Positions 7,173 through 15,372 of a stretch of DNA of 36,031 bases are shown piece after piece. The notes under the pieces are model-generated. The model was not told the origin of the DNA. It searched no databases and saw only the letters and a list, made by a program, of their open reading frames with translations. Each line of letters starts with the position of its first letter. Positions within the stretch are counted from its first letter, which is position 1. Made by a program: the position numbers and the translations under genes. Source of the stretch: Kiloniellaceae bacterium (GTDB lineage: Bacteria > Pseudomonadota > Alphaproteobacteria > Kiloniellales > J153); the NCBI GenBank assembly GCA_021776215.1, contig JAJFGI010000404.1, positions 1 through 36,031 on the forward strand. Reading direction: 5' to 3'.

Positions 7173-8747
7173 TTATCCGAATAGTGCTTTGGGCAGCCAC
7201 GTCGCCAGGCCGGGAGCCATGGCCAGGAGAAAGAGCGCCAATACTTGGATCAACACGAAGGGCACGATGCCGCGGTAGATGTCCATGGTGGTGATGCTCG
7301 CGGGTGCCACACCCCGCAGGTAGAATAAGGCGAAGCCGAAGGGTGGTGTCAGAAAGCTGGTCTGCAGGTTGACGGCGATCATCACCCCCAGCCAGATCGG
7401 GTCGATGCCCATGGCCAGCAGGATCGGCCCGACAATCGGCACTACCACGAAGACGATCTCGATGAAATCGAGGAAAAACCCCAGCACGAACATGAGCGCC
7501 ATGACCACAAACATGGCGCCGAAGGCCCCGCCGGGCATGGCATTGAGCGCATCCGAGACGATCTTTTCGCCGCCCAGACCACGAAAGGTCAGACTGAAGA
7601 CCGAGGCGCCAAGCAGGATGACGAAAACCATGGACGAGACCTTCAGGGTCGTGCGCATCACCTCGATCAGAATGCCGCTCTGATACACCCGCCGCAGGCT
7701 GATGCCCACGCCGACAACCAGAACCGCCACGAAGACCATCGCGGCGAAGGCCGCCATGAGATCGTCGGTCGGCACCACGTCGCGCTGCAAGCGCAGATCG
7801 AACGTGGTAACCAGGAATACCAAGGCCAGGAAGCTGATACCGGCGCCGTAGACGGGCCAGGCGCTGCCCCGGTCGTCGGCGCGGCCGGCCAGCAGAAGCG
7901 CCCCGATGGAGCCCATGGCGGCGGCCTCCGTCGGGGTGGCCGCGCCAATGAGGATGGAGCCGAGGACCAGGACGATCAATGCCGCCGGGGGCAGAATTAC
8001 CTGGGCGAAACGCACGGTGGCCGACCGCGCGTCCGGGCTCATTTGCACGGGCGGACAGGCACTCGGCCTGAGCGTCGCCACGATCATGGTCCACAGCATG
8101 TAGAGGCCCACCAAAAGCAGGCCCGGCAGGAACGCCCCGGCGAACAGGTCGATAACGGAAACCGGGTCCGGGGCATAGTTACCCAAGGACAATTGCGCCT
8201 GCGAGTGCGCTCCTTGCATGATGTCGCCAAGGATGACCAGAACGATGGACGGCGGAATGATCTGGCCCAGGGTGCCCGAGGCGCAAATGACACCGCAGGC
8301 CAGTTTCGGATCGTAGCCGTTCTTCAGCATCGAGGGTAGCGAGAGCAACCCCATGGTCACCACGGTGGCCCCGACGATGCCGGTGGAGGCCGCCAGCAAC
8401 ATGCCCACGAAGATCACCGACAGTCCCAGGCCGCCGCGCATCTTTCCGAACATAGCGCCCATGGTTTCAAGAAGTTGCTCGGCGATCTTCGAGCGTTCTA
8501 GCATCACCCCCATGAAGACGAACAGGGGCACGGCAACGAGCACCTCGTTGGACATCACGCCGAAATACCGCGATGGCAGGCTGCCCAGGAGGCTCATATT
8601 GAAGACGCCGAGAATATAGCCGATGCCGGCGAAGAGCAGCGCCGACCCGGCCAAGGTGAACGCCACGGGAAAGCCGAGCAGCAGAATGACGCAGGTCACC
8701 GCGAACATGGTCAGGCTGAGGATTTCGCCGATGAGCCCCGGGTCCAT
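7173..8747 (-). CDS. dctM: TRAP transporter large permease (DctM family), long form
   Basis: Inner-membrane transport channel of the TRAP system, 524 residues with well over ten hydrophobic segments. The N-terminal half shows family features such as GFPVAFTLAGSALLF, the MGVMLERSKIAEQLLE motif and LAASTGIVGATVVTMGLLSLPSM, followed by CASGTLGQIIPPSIVLV; the C-terminal half carries FLDFIEIVFVVVPIVGP and LQTSFLTPPFGFALFYLRGV. It is about 100 residues longer than ordinary DctM because of an extra hydrophobic insertion around residues 265-375, as in the longer subfamily that works with TakP-like proteins. The start at MDPGLIGEI is chosen because the stop of dctQ is only 4 bases upstream; a 16-residue arginine-rich extension would overlap dctQ. 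Confidence 0.9.
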   Translation of the reverse strand: MDPGLIGEILSLTMFAVTCVILLLGFPVAFTLAGSALLFAGIGYILGVFNMSLLGSLPSRYFGVMSNEVLVAVPLFVFMGVMLERSKIAEQLLETMGAMFGKMRGGLGLSVIFVGMLLAASTGIVGATVVTMGLLSLPSMLKNGYDPKLACGVICASGTLGQIIPPSIVLVILGDIMQGAHSQAQLSLGNYAPDPVSVIDLFAGAFLPGLLLVGLYMLWTMIVATLRPSACPPVQMSPDARSATVRFAQVILPPAALIVLVLGSILIGAATPTEAAAMGSIGALLLAGRADDRGSAWPVYGAGISFLALVFLVTTFDLRLQRDVVPTDDLMAAFAAMVFVAVLVVGVGISLRRVYQSGILIEVMRTTLKVSSMVFVILLGASVFSLTFRGLGGEKIVSDALNAMPGGAFGAMFVVMALMFVLGFFLDFIEIVFVVVPIVGPILLAMGIDPIWLGVMIAVNLQTSFLTPPFGFALFYLRGVAPASITTMDIYRGIVPFVLIQVLALFLLAMAPGLATWLPKALFG

Positions 8748-8751
8748 CGGC

Positions 8752-9276
8752 CTAGACCTTCTCCGCCTCTTCCGCCTCGGCGACGAACGCCGCATGTCCG
8801 CGCAGAACCAACAGGTTGCGCGCCGCCAGCGACAGGCCTTGGATCGCGGTCAGCACGCAGAACACCAGGATCACGGACTTGAGCAGGAAGAGACCCGGCA
8901 TGCCGCCCGCCTCCCGGGACTCCTCCAGCATGGACCACGACGACGCGACGTAGCCGAACCCGACCAGGAAGACGAGCGTCACCATCGGCAGCAGCAGCAA
9001 CAGCGAGCCGAGTATGTCGATCGTTGCCTTGTAGCGGAGACTCGCGGGCCGGTAGAAAATGTCGACCCGGACATGGCCGTTGTGCAACAGGGTATAGGCG
9101 GCACCGACCATGAAGACGATGCCGTGCATCCAGACGTAGGATTCCTGTAACCAGACCCAGCCAATCGCGAAGACGTAGCGCAGGATGACCACCACAAAGG
9201 TCACCAGCACCATGGCCAAGGTGAGCCAAGCTATACCGCGCCCAATTTCGTCGTTTAGGCGGTCGGCAAACCGCAC
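8752..9276 (-). CDS. dctQ: TRAP transporter small permease (DctQ family)
   Basis: Small membrane subunit of the TRAP transporter, 174 residues with four predicted membrane segments (about 15-38, 50-66, 92-118 and 130-150). Family-like features are ESYVWMHGIVFMVGAAYTLLHNGHVRVDIFY after the first helix and the overall four-helix layout. It immediately precedes dctM, 4 bases apart, so the two are surely cotranslated. The start is a GTG at 9276; a GGGAGG lies about 20 bases upstream, rather far, and an ATG adjacent to that GGAGG is in another frame, so the exact start is uncertain. No in-frame ATG, GTG or TTG was found in the ~80 bases upstream. Confidence 0.86.
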   Translation of the reverse strand: MRFADRLNDEIGRGIAWLTLAMVLVTFVVVILRYVFAIGWVWLQESYVWMHGIVFMVGAAYTLLHNGHVRVDIFYRPASLRYKATIDILGSLLLLLPMVTLVFLVGFGYVASSWSMLEESREAGGMPGLFLLKSVILVFCVLTAIQGLSLAARNLLVLRGHAAFVAEAEEAEKV

Positions 9277-9412
9277 GAATCGGGAAACGATGGCACATCC
9301 TCCCTTGCCACCGCCGGGCGATCTTCCCGCGCCCGATTCCAGCGGCCCCCCCTTCTAAAGAATTTGGGGGTCCTAATCCAGTCGATTTCCCGTGATCCAG
9401 GCCGACGGCGTT

Positions 9413-10024
9413 CTAAGTCCGTGGGGAGACAATCCTCCAGGCCAGAGGCAAAACCGCCGAGGCCAGCGCCACTTTCGTGACATCACCCAGGATGAAAGGC
9501 GTCAGGCCCCAAGTCAGGATCGGCTTATCCCAGCCGAACAGGATCCCGAGCCAAATCAGACCAGGTATGTAAATCAAGACATTGCCAACGAGCATGGCGA
9601 GCGCCGTGGTGGCCACGTTGCGGTCCCATCCGCGCTCGGCCAACCAACCGCTGGCAGCCGCGGCCAGGATAAAGCCGAACAGATACCCCCCGGTGCTGCC
9701 GGCCATGTAAGCCAGCCCCAAGCCCTTTTCCGGCGTGCCCGAGAACACCGGCATGCCCAGGGCGCCCTCCGCCAGGTACAGAAGCACGGTCGCCACACCC
9801 AACCGCCAGCCGTAAGCCATGCCCAAGGCCAGCACGACGAAAGTCTGCATGGTCATGGGCACCGGATAGAATGGCACATGGATCTTGGCGGACGCCCAGA
9901 GCAACAGCGACCCCAGCACCGCCAATACAACGCCGCGCAAAACCCGCGCGGTGGGACGGTCAACCCCGGCCACCGGCCACACGGTCATCGCCAAGGTGTT
10001 TCTACTGGCAGCGAGCGAAAACAT
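9413..10024 (-). CDS. bioY: biotin transporter substrate-binding component BioY
   Basis: Integral membrane S component of the ECF-type biotin uptake system, 203 residues with about six membrane segments. BioY family features are VPFYPVPMTMQTFVVLALGM, YLAEGALGMPVFSG, AGSTGGYLFGFILAA and the loop GLTPFILGDVTKVALA near the C-terminus. The start at 10024 is supported by GGGAGG at 10033-10038 (minus strand), 8 bases before the ATG; a 28-residue upstream extension in the same frame would be polar and lacks a ribosome site. No bioM or bioN energising genes are adjacent; solitary BioY proteins are known in alphaproteobacteria and may work alone or with shared ATPases. Confidence 0.92.
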   Translation of the reverse strand: MFSLAASRNTLAMTVWPVAGVDRPTARVLRGVVLAVLGSLLLWASAKIHVPFYPVPMTMQTFVVLALGMAYGWRLGVATVLLYLAEGALGMPVFSGTPEKGLGLAYMAGSTGGYLFGFILAAAASGWLAERGWDRNVATTALAMLVGNVLIYIPGLIWLGILFGWDKPILTWGLTPFILGDVTKVALASAVLPLAWRIVSPRT

Positions 10025-10060
10025 CCCGTCATCCTCCCGAATAAGACAGCCGGCAGACCA

Positions 10061-10121
10061 GGGCCAAGGCCCGCCGATGCACTTGAATACGGCAAGCATG
10101 CGGAGCAAGCAAATCTAGATT
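10061..10121 (-). promoter_or_regulatory. possible bioY promoter with adjacent palindrome
   Basis: On the minus strand TTGCTT (10107-10112) and TATTCA (10084-10089) are separated by 17 bases. The perfect palindrome AATCTAGATT (10112-10121) abuts the -35 element, and GGGCC-AA-GGCCC (10061-10072) lies in the would-be leader. It does not match the BioR box TTATMKATAA known from other alphaproteobacteria, so any biotin control here would use another site. Confidence 0.3.
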
Positions 10122-10146
10122 CTGGGATTGGATTCGCCCGGCCCGG

Positions 10147-10977
10147 TCAGCGGGCGGCCGATCTCCGTTGCATAGGGATATCGGAGTCGGGCTCCACCTT
10201 GGCATTCACCAAATGAATCACCAGGCTCCCTAAATCGCTCTCACCCTCGAGACGGACCGGCACTGCCGGTCTCGTATCCGCCACCGACGCCAGCCAGACT
10301 TTGATAACGGCGGGCATGCCGCCTTTGGTCGGCTTGTCGCGGAAGCCGGAAAGCTTGTCGACGGCAACGCGGCACAGCGTCGCCGGACCGCTGTAGGTAC
10401 TGTAACGGCTCGGCGCCAACGGACTCGGCCCGACCAGGCTGACATTCAGATCATAGCGGCGGGCGCCGTCATAGACTGGATAGGCGCCGTCGCACCGGCC
10501 GTTCCGGGTGACCGCGTCGATCACCGCCACGATGGCGCTCGCCGGATCCAGGGTGTCTTGGCGCATCGTCGTCGGAACCGCCTCTTCGTCCTCTTCGGCG
10601 GTACCCGGCGGATCGCTCCAGGTGCGCAGGCTGCCATTGTCGAGATAGGAGATCGCCCGCCGGCTCTCGTCATCGCGCGATCGGGCCAAGGTGGCGAATC
10701 GGTTAGGCCGAAGGCTGGCCCCGCCTAGAGTGCCATCCGCCTCGCCTTCGAGAAGATAGGGGTACAGCCAGCCGATGAAGCCGCGCGTGCGCGCCACGAA
10801 ATCGACGCTGTAATCCTGGCTGCCTTGCGAGAGGCCCGCCTCCAGGTCCAAAGCGTGAAAACCGCCCTTCCAGAGCTCGTAGGAAAGGACCAGGCGCTCG
10901 CTTGCCGCGGCGGCCGCGGAGCCAGCCGTCCCGGTGACGAATATCCAGACGAAACCGGCGAGAAGGACTCGGGTCAT
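10147..10977 (-). CDS. DUF3108 domain-containing exported protein
   Basis: A 276-residue protein with a clear N-terminal signal peptide (hydrophobic core VLLAGFVWIFVTGTAG followed by AAAAASE, cleavage probably near residues 23-26). The rest looks like a beta-rich envelope protein of the DUF3108 family: LSYELWKGGFHALDLEAGL at the mature start, then RTRGFIGWLYPY, DPASAIVAVIDAV, YPVYDGARRYDLNVSL and AVIKVWLASVADTRPAVPVRLEGESDLGSLVIHL. Two cysteines in the mature part could form a disulfide. The function of the family is unknown. It is downstream of parC by 65 bases on the same strand, but has its own TATAAT close to the start (see promoter). Confidence 0.8.
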   Translation of the reverse strand: MTRVLLAGFVWIFVTGTAGSAAAAASERLVLSYELWKGGFHALDLEAGLSQGSQDYSVDFVARTRGFIGWLYPYLLEGEADGTLGGASLRPNRFATLARSRDDESRRAISYLDNGSLRTWSDPPGTAEEDEEAVPTTMRQDTLDPASAIVAVIDAVTRNGRCDGAYPVYDGARRYDLNVSLVGPSPLAPSRYSTYSGPATLCRVAVDKLSGFRDKPTKGGMPAVIKVWLASVADTRPAVPVRLEGESDLGSLVIHLVNAKVEPDSDIPMQRRSAAR

Positions 10978-10982
10978 GGCTC

Positions 10983-10988
10983 ATTATA
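10983..10988 (-). promoter_or_regulatory. consensus -10 box positioned for leaderless start of the DUF3108 gene
   Basis: A perfect TATAAT on the minus strand ends 5 bases before the ATG at 10977. Transcription 6-7 bases after the -10 would begin at about the A of that ATG, giving a leaderless mRNA; no Shine-Dalgarno is visible upstream. The -35 region is poor (TGGATG at 18 bases). Confidence 0.42.
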
Positions 10989-11042
10989 CGCCCATGGACG
11001 CCGGATCATCCACTATCGATTGGAGGTCGGGAAATTATCCAG

Positions 11043-13298
11043 CTAATCGAACTTGTTAGACTTTGGAAATCCCTTCGGAGGCAGCCGTCCGGCGGCGGCG
11101 CGCTTGCCAATCCAGTCGGCCAACCCGGTTTCCGTGCGCATCCGCCCCGCGCCGATCGACCAGGTCAGGCCCCCGCCGCGGGCGAAGGTCTTCACGTCCG
11201 ACAGGCCGCCATCCTTGTATTTCTGCATGATGGTGCCCCGGCCGCGGGTCATTTCCGGCAGCTCGTCGAGCGGGAAGATCAGCAGCTTCCGGTTCTCGCC
11301 GATGCACGCCACCATGTCGCCCTCGACTGGCTTGCACACGGCGGCTTCCGTACCGGCGGCGACGTTGAGGACCTGCTTGCCGTTCTTCGTCTGGGCCACG
11401 ATCTCGTCCTCGGGGACGATGAAGCCGCGCCCGTCGGACGAGGCGACGATCAGCTTTCGGCCGGGTCGATAGGCGAACAGGCTGACGATATCCTGGTCGT
11501 TCGGCAGGTCGATGAACAGCCGCACCGGTTCGCCATAGCCGCGTCCGCCGGGCAGCTTGTCGGCGCCGATGGTATAGCAGCGGCCGTTCGTGGCGAAGAT
11601 CAGGATCTTGTCGGTGGTCTGCGCCTGCAGGACAAACCGGGCGCGGTCGCCTTCCTTGTGCTTGGCGTCGGACACGTCTTCCGCATGCCCTTTCAGAGCC
11701 CGGATCCAGCCCTTCGCGGAACACAGCACGGTCACCGGCTCGCGCTCGACCACCGCCTCGAGGGGGACGATCACCTCGGAGGGCGCATCGCCCAGCTCGG
11801 TGTGCCGGCGGCCCAGCTTGGTCTTCGGACCGAAGGTTACCTTCATGGCCTTGATCTGCTCGCCGATGGCGGCCCACACCCGACCCCCCTCCTCCAGGGG
11901 CTTCTTGGCGTCCTTGACCAGCTTCTTCAGGTCCGACTGCTCGTCGCTGAGGGCCGCGTGCTCGATGCGCATGCCCTCTTCCTCCAGGCGGCGCAAGGCC
12001 CGCAAGCGCATGTTGAGGATGGCCTCGGCCTGCATATCGCTCAGCTTGAAGCGGCGCATCAGGGCCGGCTTGGGCTCATCCTTCTCGCGGATGATGCGGA
12101 TCACCTCGTCGATGTTGAGGTAGACGATGAGATAGCCCTCGAGGACCTCGAGGCGCTGGGCGATCTTGTTCAGGCGGAAGCGCGACCGGCGCAGCAGCAC
12201 CACGTGCCGGTGGTCGAGGAAGGCGCGCAGGACCTGGCGCAGGTCCATGACCCGCGGCGTATTGGTGGCGTCCAGCACATTCATGTTGAGGCTGATGCGC
12301 ACTTCCAGATCGGTCTGCCGGAACAGCGATTCCATCAGCACCTGGGGATCGACGTTGCGGCTCTTCGGCTCCAGGACCAGACGCACTACATCGGTCGACT
12401 CGTCGCGCACATCGGCCAGCATATTCAGCTTGCGCGCCGAAAGCAGTTCGGCGATCTTTTCCACCAGCCGCGATTTCGGCACCTGGAACGGGATTTCCGT
12501 GACTACGATCTGGTAGGTGCCGCCCTTGACCTTCTCGGCCTCCCAGCGGGCCCGCAGGCGGAAGGCGCCGCGCCCGGTCCTGTAGGCTTCGACGATGGAC
12601 TCACGGCTTTCCACCAGCAGCCCGCCGGTGGGGAAGTCCGGGCCGGGCATCAATTCCACCAGCTTGCCGATGGTCGCCTTCGGCGTCTTGATCACATGCA
12701 GAAGGGCGTCGCAGATCTCCGCCACATTGTGCGGCGGGATCGAGGTGGCCATGCCGACGGCGATACCTTGCGCGCCGTTGGCCAGCAGATTGGGGAAATT
12801 CGCCGGCAGGACCACCGGCTCTTCCGATTCACCGTCATAGGTGGCGCGGAAATCGACCGCGTCCTCGTCGATGCCCTCCATGAGCGCGGCGGCCACTTCG
12901 GTCAGCCGCGCCTCGGTGTAGCGCATGGCGGCGGCGTTATCGCCGTCGATGTTGCCGAAGTTGCCTTGGCCGTCGACCAGCGGATAGCGCAGGGCGAAGT
13001 CCTGGGCCAGGCGCACCATGGCGTCATAGATCGCCTGGTCGCCATGCGGGTGGAACTTGCCCATCACGTCGCCGACGACGCGGGCCGATTTCTTGAAGCC
13101 GGACTTCGGGTCTAGGCGAAGCTGCCGCATGGCAAAGAGCAGGCGCCGGTGAACCGGCTTCAGGCCGTCGCGCACATCCGGCAGGGAGCGCGCCATGATG
13201 GTCGAGAGCGCATAGCTCAGATAGCGCTCTTCCAACGCCTTGGGCAGGCGTATGTCGCGAATATCGCCGACTGGTTGGGGCATAAGGGCTTGACCCAT
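11043..13298 (-). CDS. parC: DNA topoisomerase IV subunit A
   Basis: Breakage-reunion subunit of topoisomerase IV, which decatenates daughter chromosomes together with ParE (not in the window). The 751-residue length is normal. The N-terminal winged-helix/tower region contains [18 protein letters not shown] and [14 protein letters not shown]; the catalytic tyrosine is Y127 in [12 protein letters not shown]. The C-terminal third (from about residue 490) is the DNA-wrapping beta-pinwheel, with [15 protein letters not shown] and [14 protein letters not shown]. ParC rather than GyrA is assigned from length, the short tail and the absence of the GyrA box as far as visible. The residue at the quinolone hot spot (E. 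coli S80) is glutamine, Q88, with D92 at the E84 position. Confidence 0.93.
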   Translation of the reverse strand: MGQALMPQPVGDIRDIRLPKALEERYLSYALSTIMARSLPDVRDGLKPVHRRLLFAMRQLRLDPKSGFKKSARVVGDVMGKFHPHGDQAIYDAMVRLAQDFALRYPLVDGQGNFGNIDGDNAAAMRYTEARLTEVAAALMEGIDEDAVDFRATYDGESEEPVVLPANFPNLLANGAQGIAVGMATSIPPHNVAEICDALLHVIKTPKATIGKLVELMPGPDFPTGGLLVESRESIVEAYRTGRGAFRLRARWEAEKVKGGTYQIVVTEIPFQVPKSRLVEKIAELLSARKLNMLADVRDESTDVVRLVLEPKSRNVDPQVLMESLFRQTDLEVRISLNMNVLDATNTPRVMDLRQVLRAFLDHRHVVLLRRSRFRLNKIAQRLEVLEGYLIVYLNIDEVIRIIREKDEPKPALMRRFKLSDMQAEAILNMRLRALRRLEEEGMRIEHAALSDEQSDLKKLVKDAKKPLEEGGRVWAAIGEQIKAMKVTFGPKTKLGRRHTELGDAPSEVIVPLEAVVEREPVTVLCSAKGWIRALKGHAEDVSDAKHKEGDRARFVLQAQTTDKILIFATNGRCYTIGADKLPGGRGYGEPVRLFIDLPNDQDIVSLFAYRPGRKLIVASSDGRGFIVPEDEIVAQTKNGKQVLNVAAGTEAAVCKPVEGDMVACIGENRKLLIFPLDELPEMTRGRGTIMQKYKDGGLSDVKTFARGGGLTWSIGAGRMRTETGLADWIGKRAAAGRLPPKGFPKSNKFD

Positions 13299-13366
13299 GG
13301 ACGCCTCGAAACTCGTGGAGAATTAGCGGATTCGAGGAAAGTGAGCCAGGAAACCTTGAAACTCTG

Positions 13367-14620
13367 TTAAAACCGGTCCGCCCGGTACGGCGTCATGTCC
13401 AGTCCGGGGTCCCTGTCCGCCGCCAAGGCGGCCACCACGGCCCCCGTCCGAGCCCCCAGAATCATGCCGCAATGGCCATGGCCGAAGGCCAGAAAAACAT
13501 TGGAAAACCGCGGTGATCGGCCAATAACCGGCAGGGAATCCGGCATCGATGGGCGGAATCCCATCCACTGGCTGGCGCCCTCGGTCCGCAAATCGGGGAA
13601 CCAGCGCCGGGCATGTGTGGCCAAAACTTCGGCCCGGGCCCAGTTGGGCGGCGCCTGCAGGCCGCCCAGTTCCACCGTGCCGGCGCAGCGCAGGCCCAGC
13701 TCCAACGGCGTGGCGACAAAGGCCCGCTCGGTGGAGTAGACCGGCAGGCGCGGGGCAATGCCCGGGTCCGGGAACTGCACATGGTAACCGCGCTCGGTCT
13801 CCAGCGGCACCGGGGCGCCGAGTTCGGCCGCCAGGGGCTTCGACCAGGCCCCCGCCGCCACGACCACCCCATCACACGCCACCGGTCCCGCCTCCGTCCG
13901 CACCGCTTGCGGCCCATCCGGCCCGATGTCGAAACCGAGCACGGCGGCGCGATGCACGGTACCGCCATTCCGCTGGAACGCGCCCGCGAGCACCTGCACC
14001 ATGCGCAGGCTGTTCACCGAATGGCCGACCTCGGGATAGTGCACGGCGCGGTCGAAGATCGGCGCCAACGACGGCTCGAGCTGGCGCAGGGCCTCCGGTT
14101 CCAACACCTCGAAGGGAACGCCGCGCCGCCGCTGCAGCTCCAGCATGGGCTGGTAGCGGCGGAAGCCCGCCGCGCTCTCATAGACGCAGACCCAGCCGGT
14201 GCGGCGGATCATGTCGGTCGCGTCGGCCTCTGCCAGCAGCGGCGTATAGGCCGCCAGGGCGCCATCCATCAAGGCCGCCAGGGCGATGGAGATCTCCTCC
14301 ACCCGCCGCGCACCGCCGGCGGCCATGAAACGCAGCAGCCACGGCGCCAAGCGCGGCAAATAGGACCAGCGGATGGCCAGCGGCCCGAGGGGATCGGCAA
14401 GCATCCCCGGCACCCGCCAGAGCATGCCCGGTGTGGCGACCGGTACCACGGCCTCGTCGCCGATGATGGCGCCGTTGCCCGATGAGGCGCCCTCGCCCGG
14501 CTCACCCCGGTCGATCAGAGTAACGCGGAATCCCTCGCGCTGCAGGCTCAAGGCGCTGCACACACCGATGATACCGGCGCCGATGACGGCGATATGACGG
14601 CCCTTGGGTGCGCTGCTCAT
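13367..14620 (-). CDS. DadA-like FAD-dependent D-amino acid dehydrogenase / oxidoreductase
   Basis: A 417-residue FAD enzyme of the DAO superfamily. The N-terminal dinucleotide fold is explicit: IAVIGAGIIGVCSALSLQREG with the downstream acidic residue in VTLIDR. ASSGNGAIIGDEAVVPVA and VVAAGAWSKPLAAELG are typical of DadA-like dehydrogenases, as are ETERGYHVQFP and the C-terminal MGFRPSMPDSLPVIG with GHGHCGMILGARTG (second FAD-binding segment). It probably oxidises a D-amino acid and passes electrons to the respiratory chain; the substrate is unknown. It sits 8 bases after recO, with AGGGG ahead of its ATG, so it is likely cotranscribed with the era-recO block, an unusual position for this enzyme. 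Sarcosine- or glycine-oxidase-like activity is an alternative. Confidence 0.82.
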   Translation of the reverse strand: MSSAPKGRHIAVIGAGIIGVCSALSLQREGFRVTLIDRGEPGEGASSGNGAIIGDEAVVPVATPGMLWRVPGMLADPLGPLAIRWSYLPRLAPWLLRFMAAGGARRVEEISIALAALMDGALAAYTPLLAEADATDMIRRTGWVCVYESAAGFRRYQPMLELQRRRGVPFEVLEPEALRQLEPSLAPIFDRAVHYPEVGHSVNSLRMVQVLAGAFQRNGGTVHRAAVLGFDIGPDGPQAVRTEAGPVACDGVVVAAGAWSKPLAAELGAPVPLETERGYHVQFPDPGIAPRLPVYSTERAFVATPLELGLRCAGTVELGGLQAPPNWARAEVLATHARRWFPDLRTEGASQWMGFRPSMPDSLPVIGRSPRFSNVFLAFGHGHCGMILGARTGAVVAALAADRDPGLDMTPYRADRF

Positions 14621-14628
14621 GGAGACCC

Positions 14629-15351
14629 CTAAGACACCGGCACTGGGAAACGTTCGGCCAGGCGCTGGCGCGCCATGGGCGGCGCCTGGTGATGCGGGGC
14701 GAAGACGTGACGCTCGAGGAAGAAACCGGTCAGCGCCAACCCCTGCGCCACTTCATCGGGACCGCCGCCGCCGCGGTTGCCGAGGAACCCGGGCAGCGGC
14801 AGCAGCCGGTCGCGGTAGGGTTCGCCGGCGGCGAGCGAGACGGCGCGGCCCGTGCGGGGGCTGACGTAGGCAAGCTGGTCGTTCGCCCCGCCGCCGGCAC
14901 AGGCGCTCAAATCCAGGCCAAAGCCGAGCTCGGCCAGCAACGCCAGTTCCCAGCGCACATAGACCTCGGCCCAGTGATCGCCGGAGAGCGCTTCGAGCAG
15001 CGCCAGGAATCCCTCGTAGCAGGCCGCGTGCGGCTCGCGCTCGGGCAGGGCCCGCTCGGACACGGCGGCGGCGGATGTCAGCGCCGCCAAGCGGGACGCA
15101 TCGTCGAGCACGCGGGCCGCGTAGCTTTCCACCAATTCGCCCTCGAAGTTGCCCAAATGATCGGCCAGGCGCCCCGACCAACGCACGGCAACCAGATTGC
15201 CGGGCTGATAGACACCGCTCAGCCGCTTGCCAAAAGCACCGCGCACCAGCCCAGCGTGCCGGCCCTGGTCCCGGGTCAGCAGGTGCACGACCGCCGACGT
15301 TTCGCCATGCGGCCGTACCGAGAGAACGATTCCGCTGTCGCTCCAATGCAT
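14629..15351 (-). CDS. recO: DNA repair protein RecO
   Basis: Recombination mediator of 240 residues that, with RecR, loads RecA onto SSB-coated DNA. The N-terminal OB fold is visible as DSGIVLSVRPHGETSAVVHLLTRD followed by GLVRGAFGKR and the YQPGNLVAVRWSGR strand pair; this is the characteristic RecO start. The C-terminal helical part contains YVRWELALLAELGFGLDLSACA, the conserved signature in which the cysteine often belongs to a zinc site, although the other usual cysteines are not obvious here. It is 21 bases downstream of era, the order found in many alphaproteobacteria. A GGGCGGTAGGG stretch supports the start. Confidence 0.93.
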   Translation of the reverse strand: MHWSDSGIVLSVRPHGETSAVVHLLTRDQGRHAGLVRGAFGKRLSGVYQPGNLVAVRWSGRLADHLGNFEGELVESYAARVLDDASRLAALTSAAAVSERALPEREPHAACYEGFLALLEALSGDHWAEVYVRWELALLAELGFGLDLSACAGGGANDQLAYVSPRTGRAVSLAAGEPYRDRLLPLPGFLGNRGGGGPDEVAQGLALTGFFLERHVFAPHHQAPPMARQRLAERFPVPVS

Positions 15352-15372
15352 CGCCCTACCGCCCGCCCGCTC

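Noticed and set aside
8711-9298. 195-codon frame on - overlapping dctQ, with GGAGG before its ATG
   Set aside because: The GGAGG touches the ATG, the translation is arginine-rich and lacks the four helices that the dctQ frame has, and it would overlap dctM.
11658-13115. 485-codon open frame on + within parC
   Set aside because: Fully antisense to parC, with histidine- and leucine-rich composition typical of a reverse frame.
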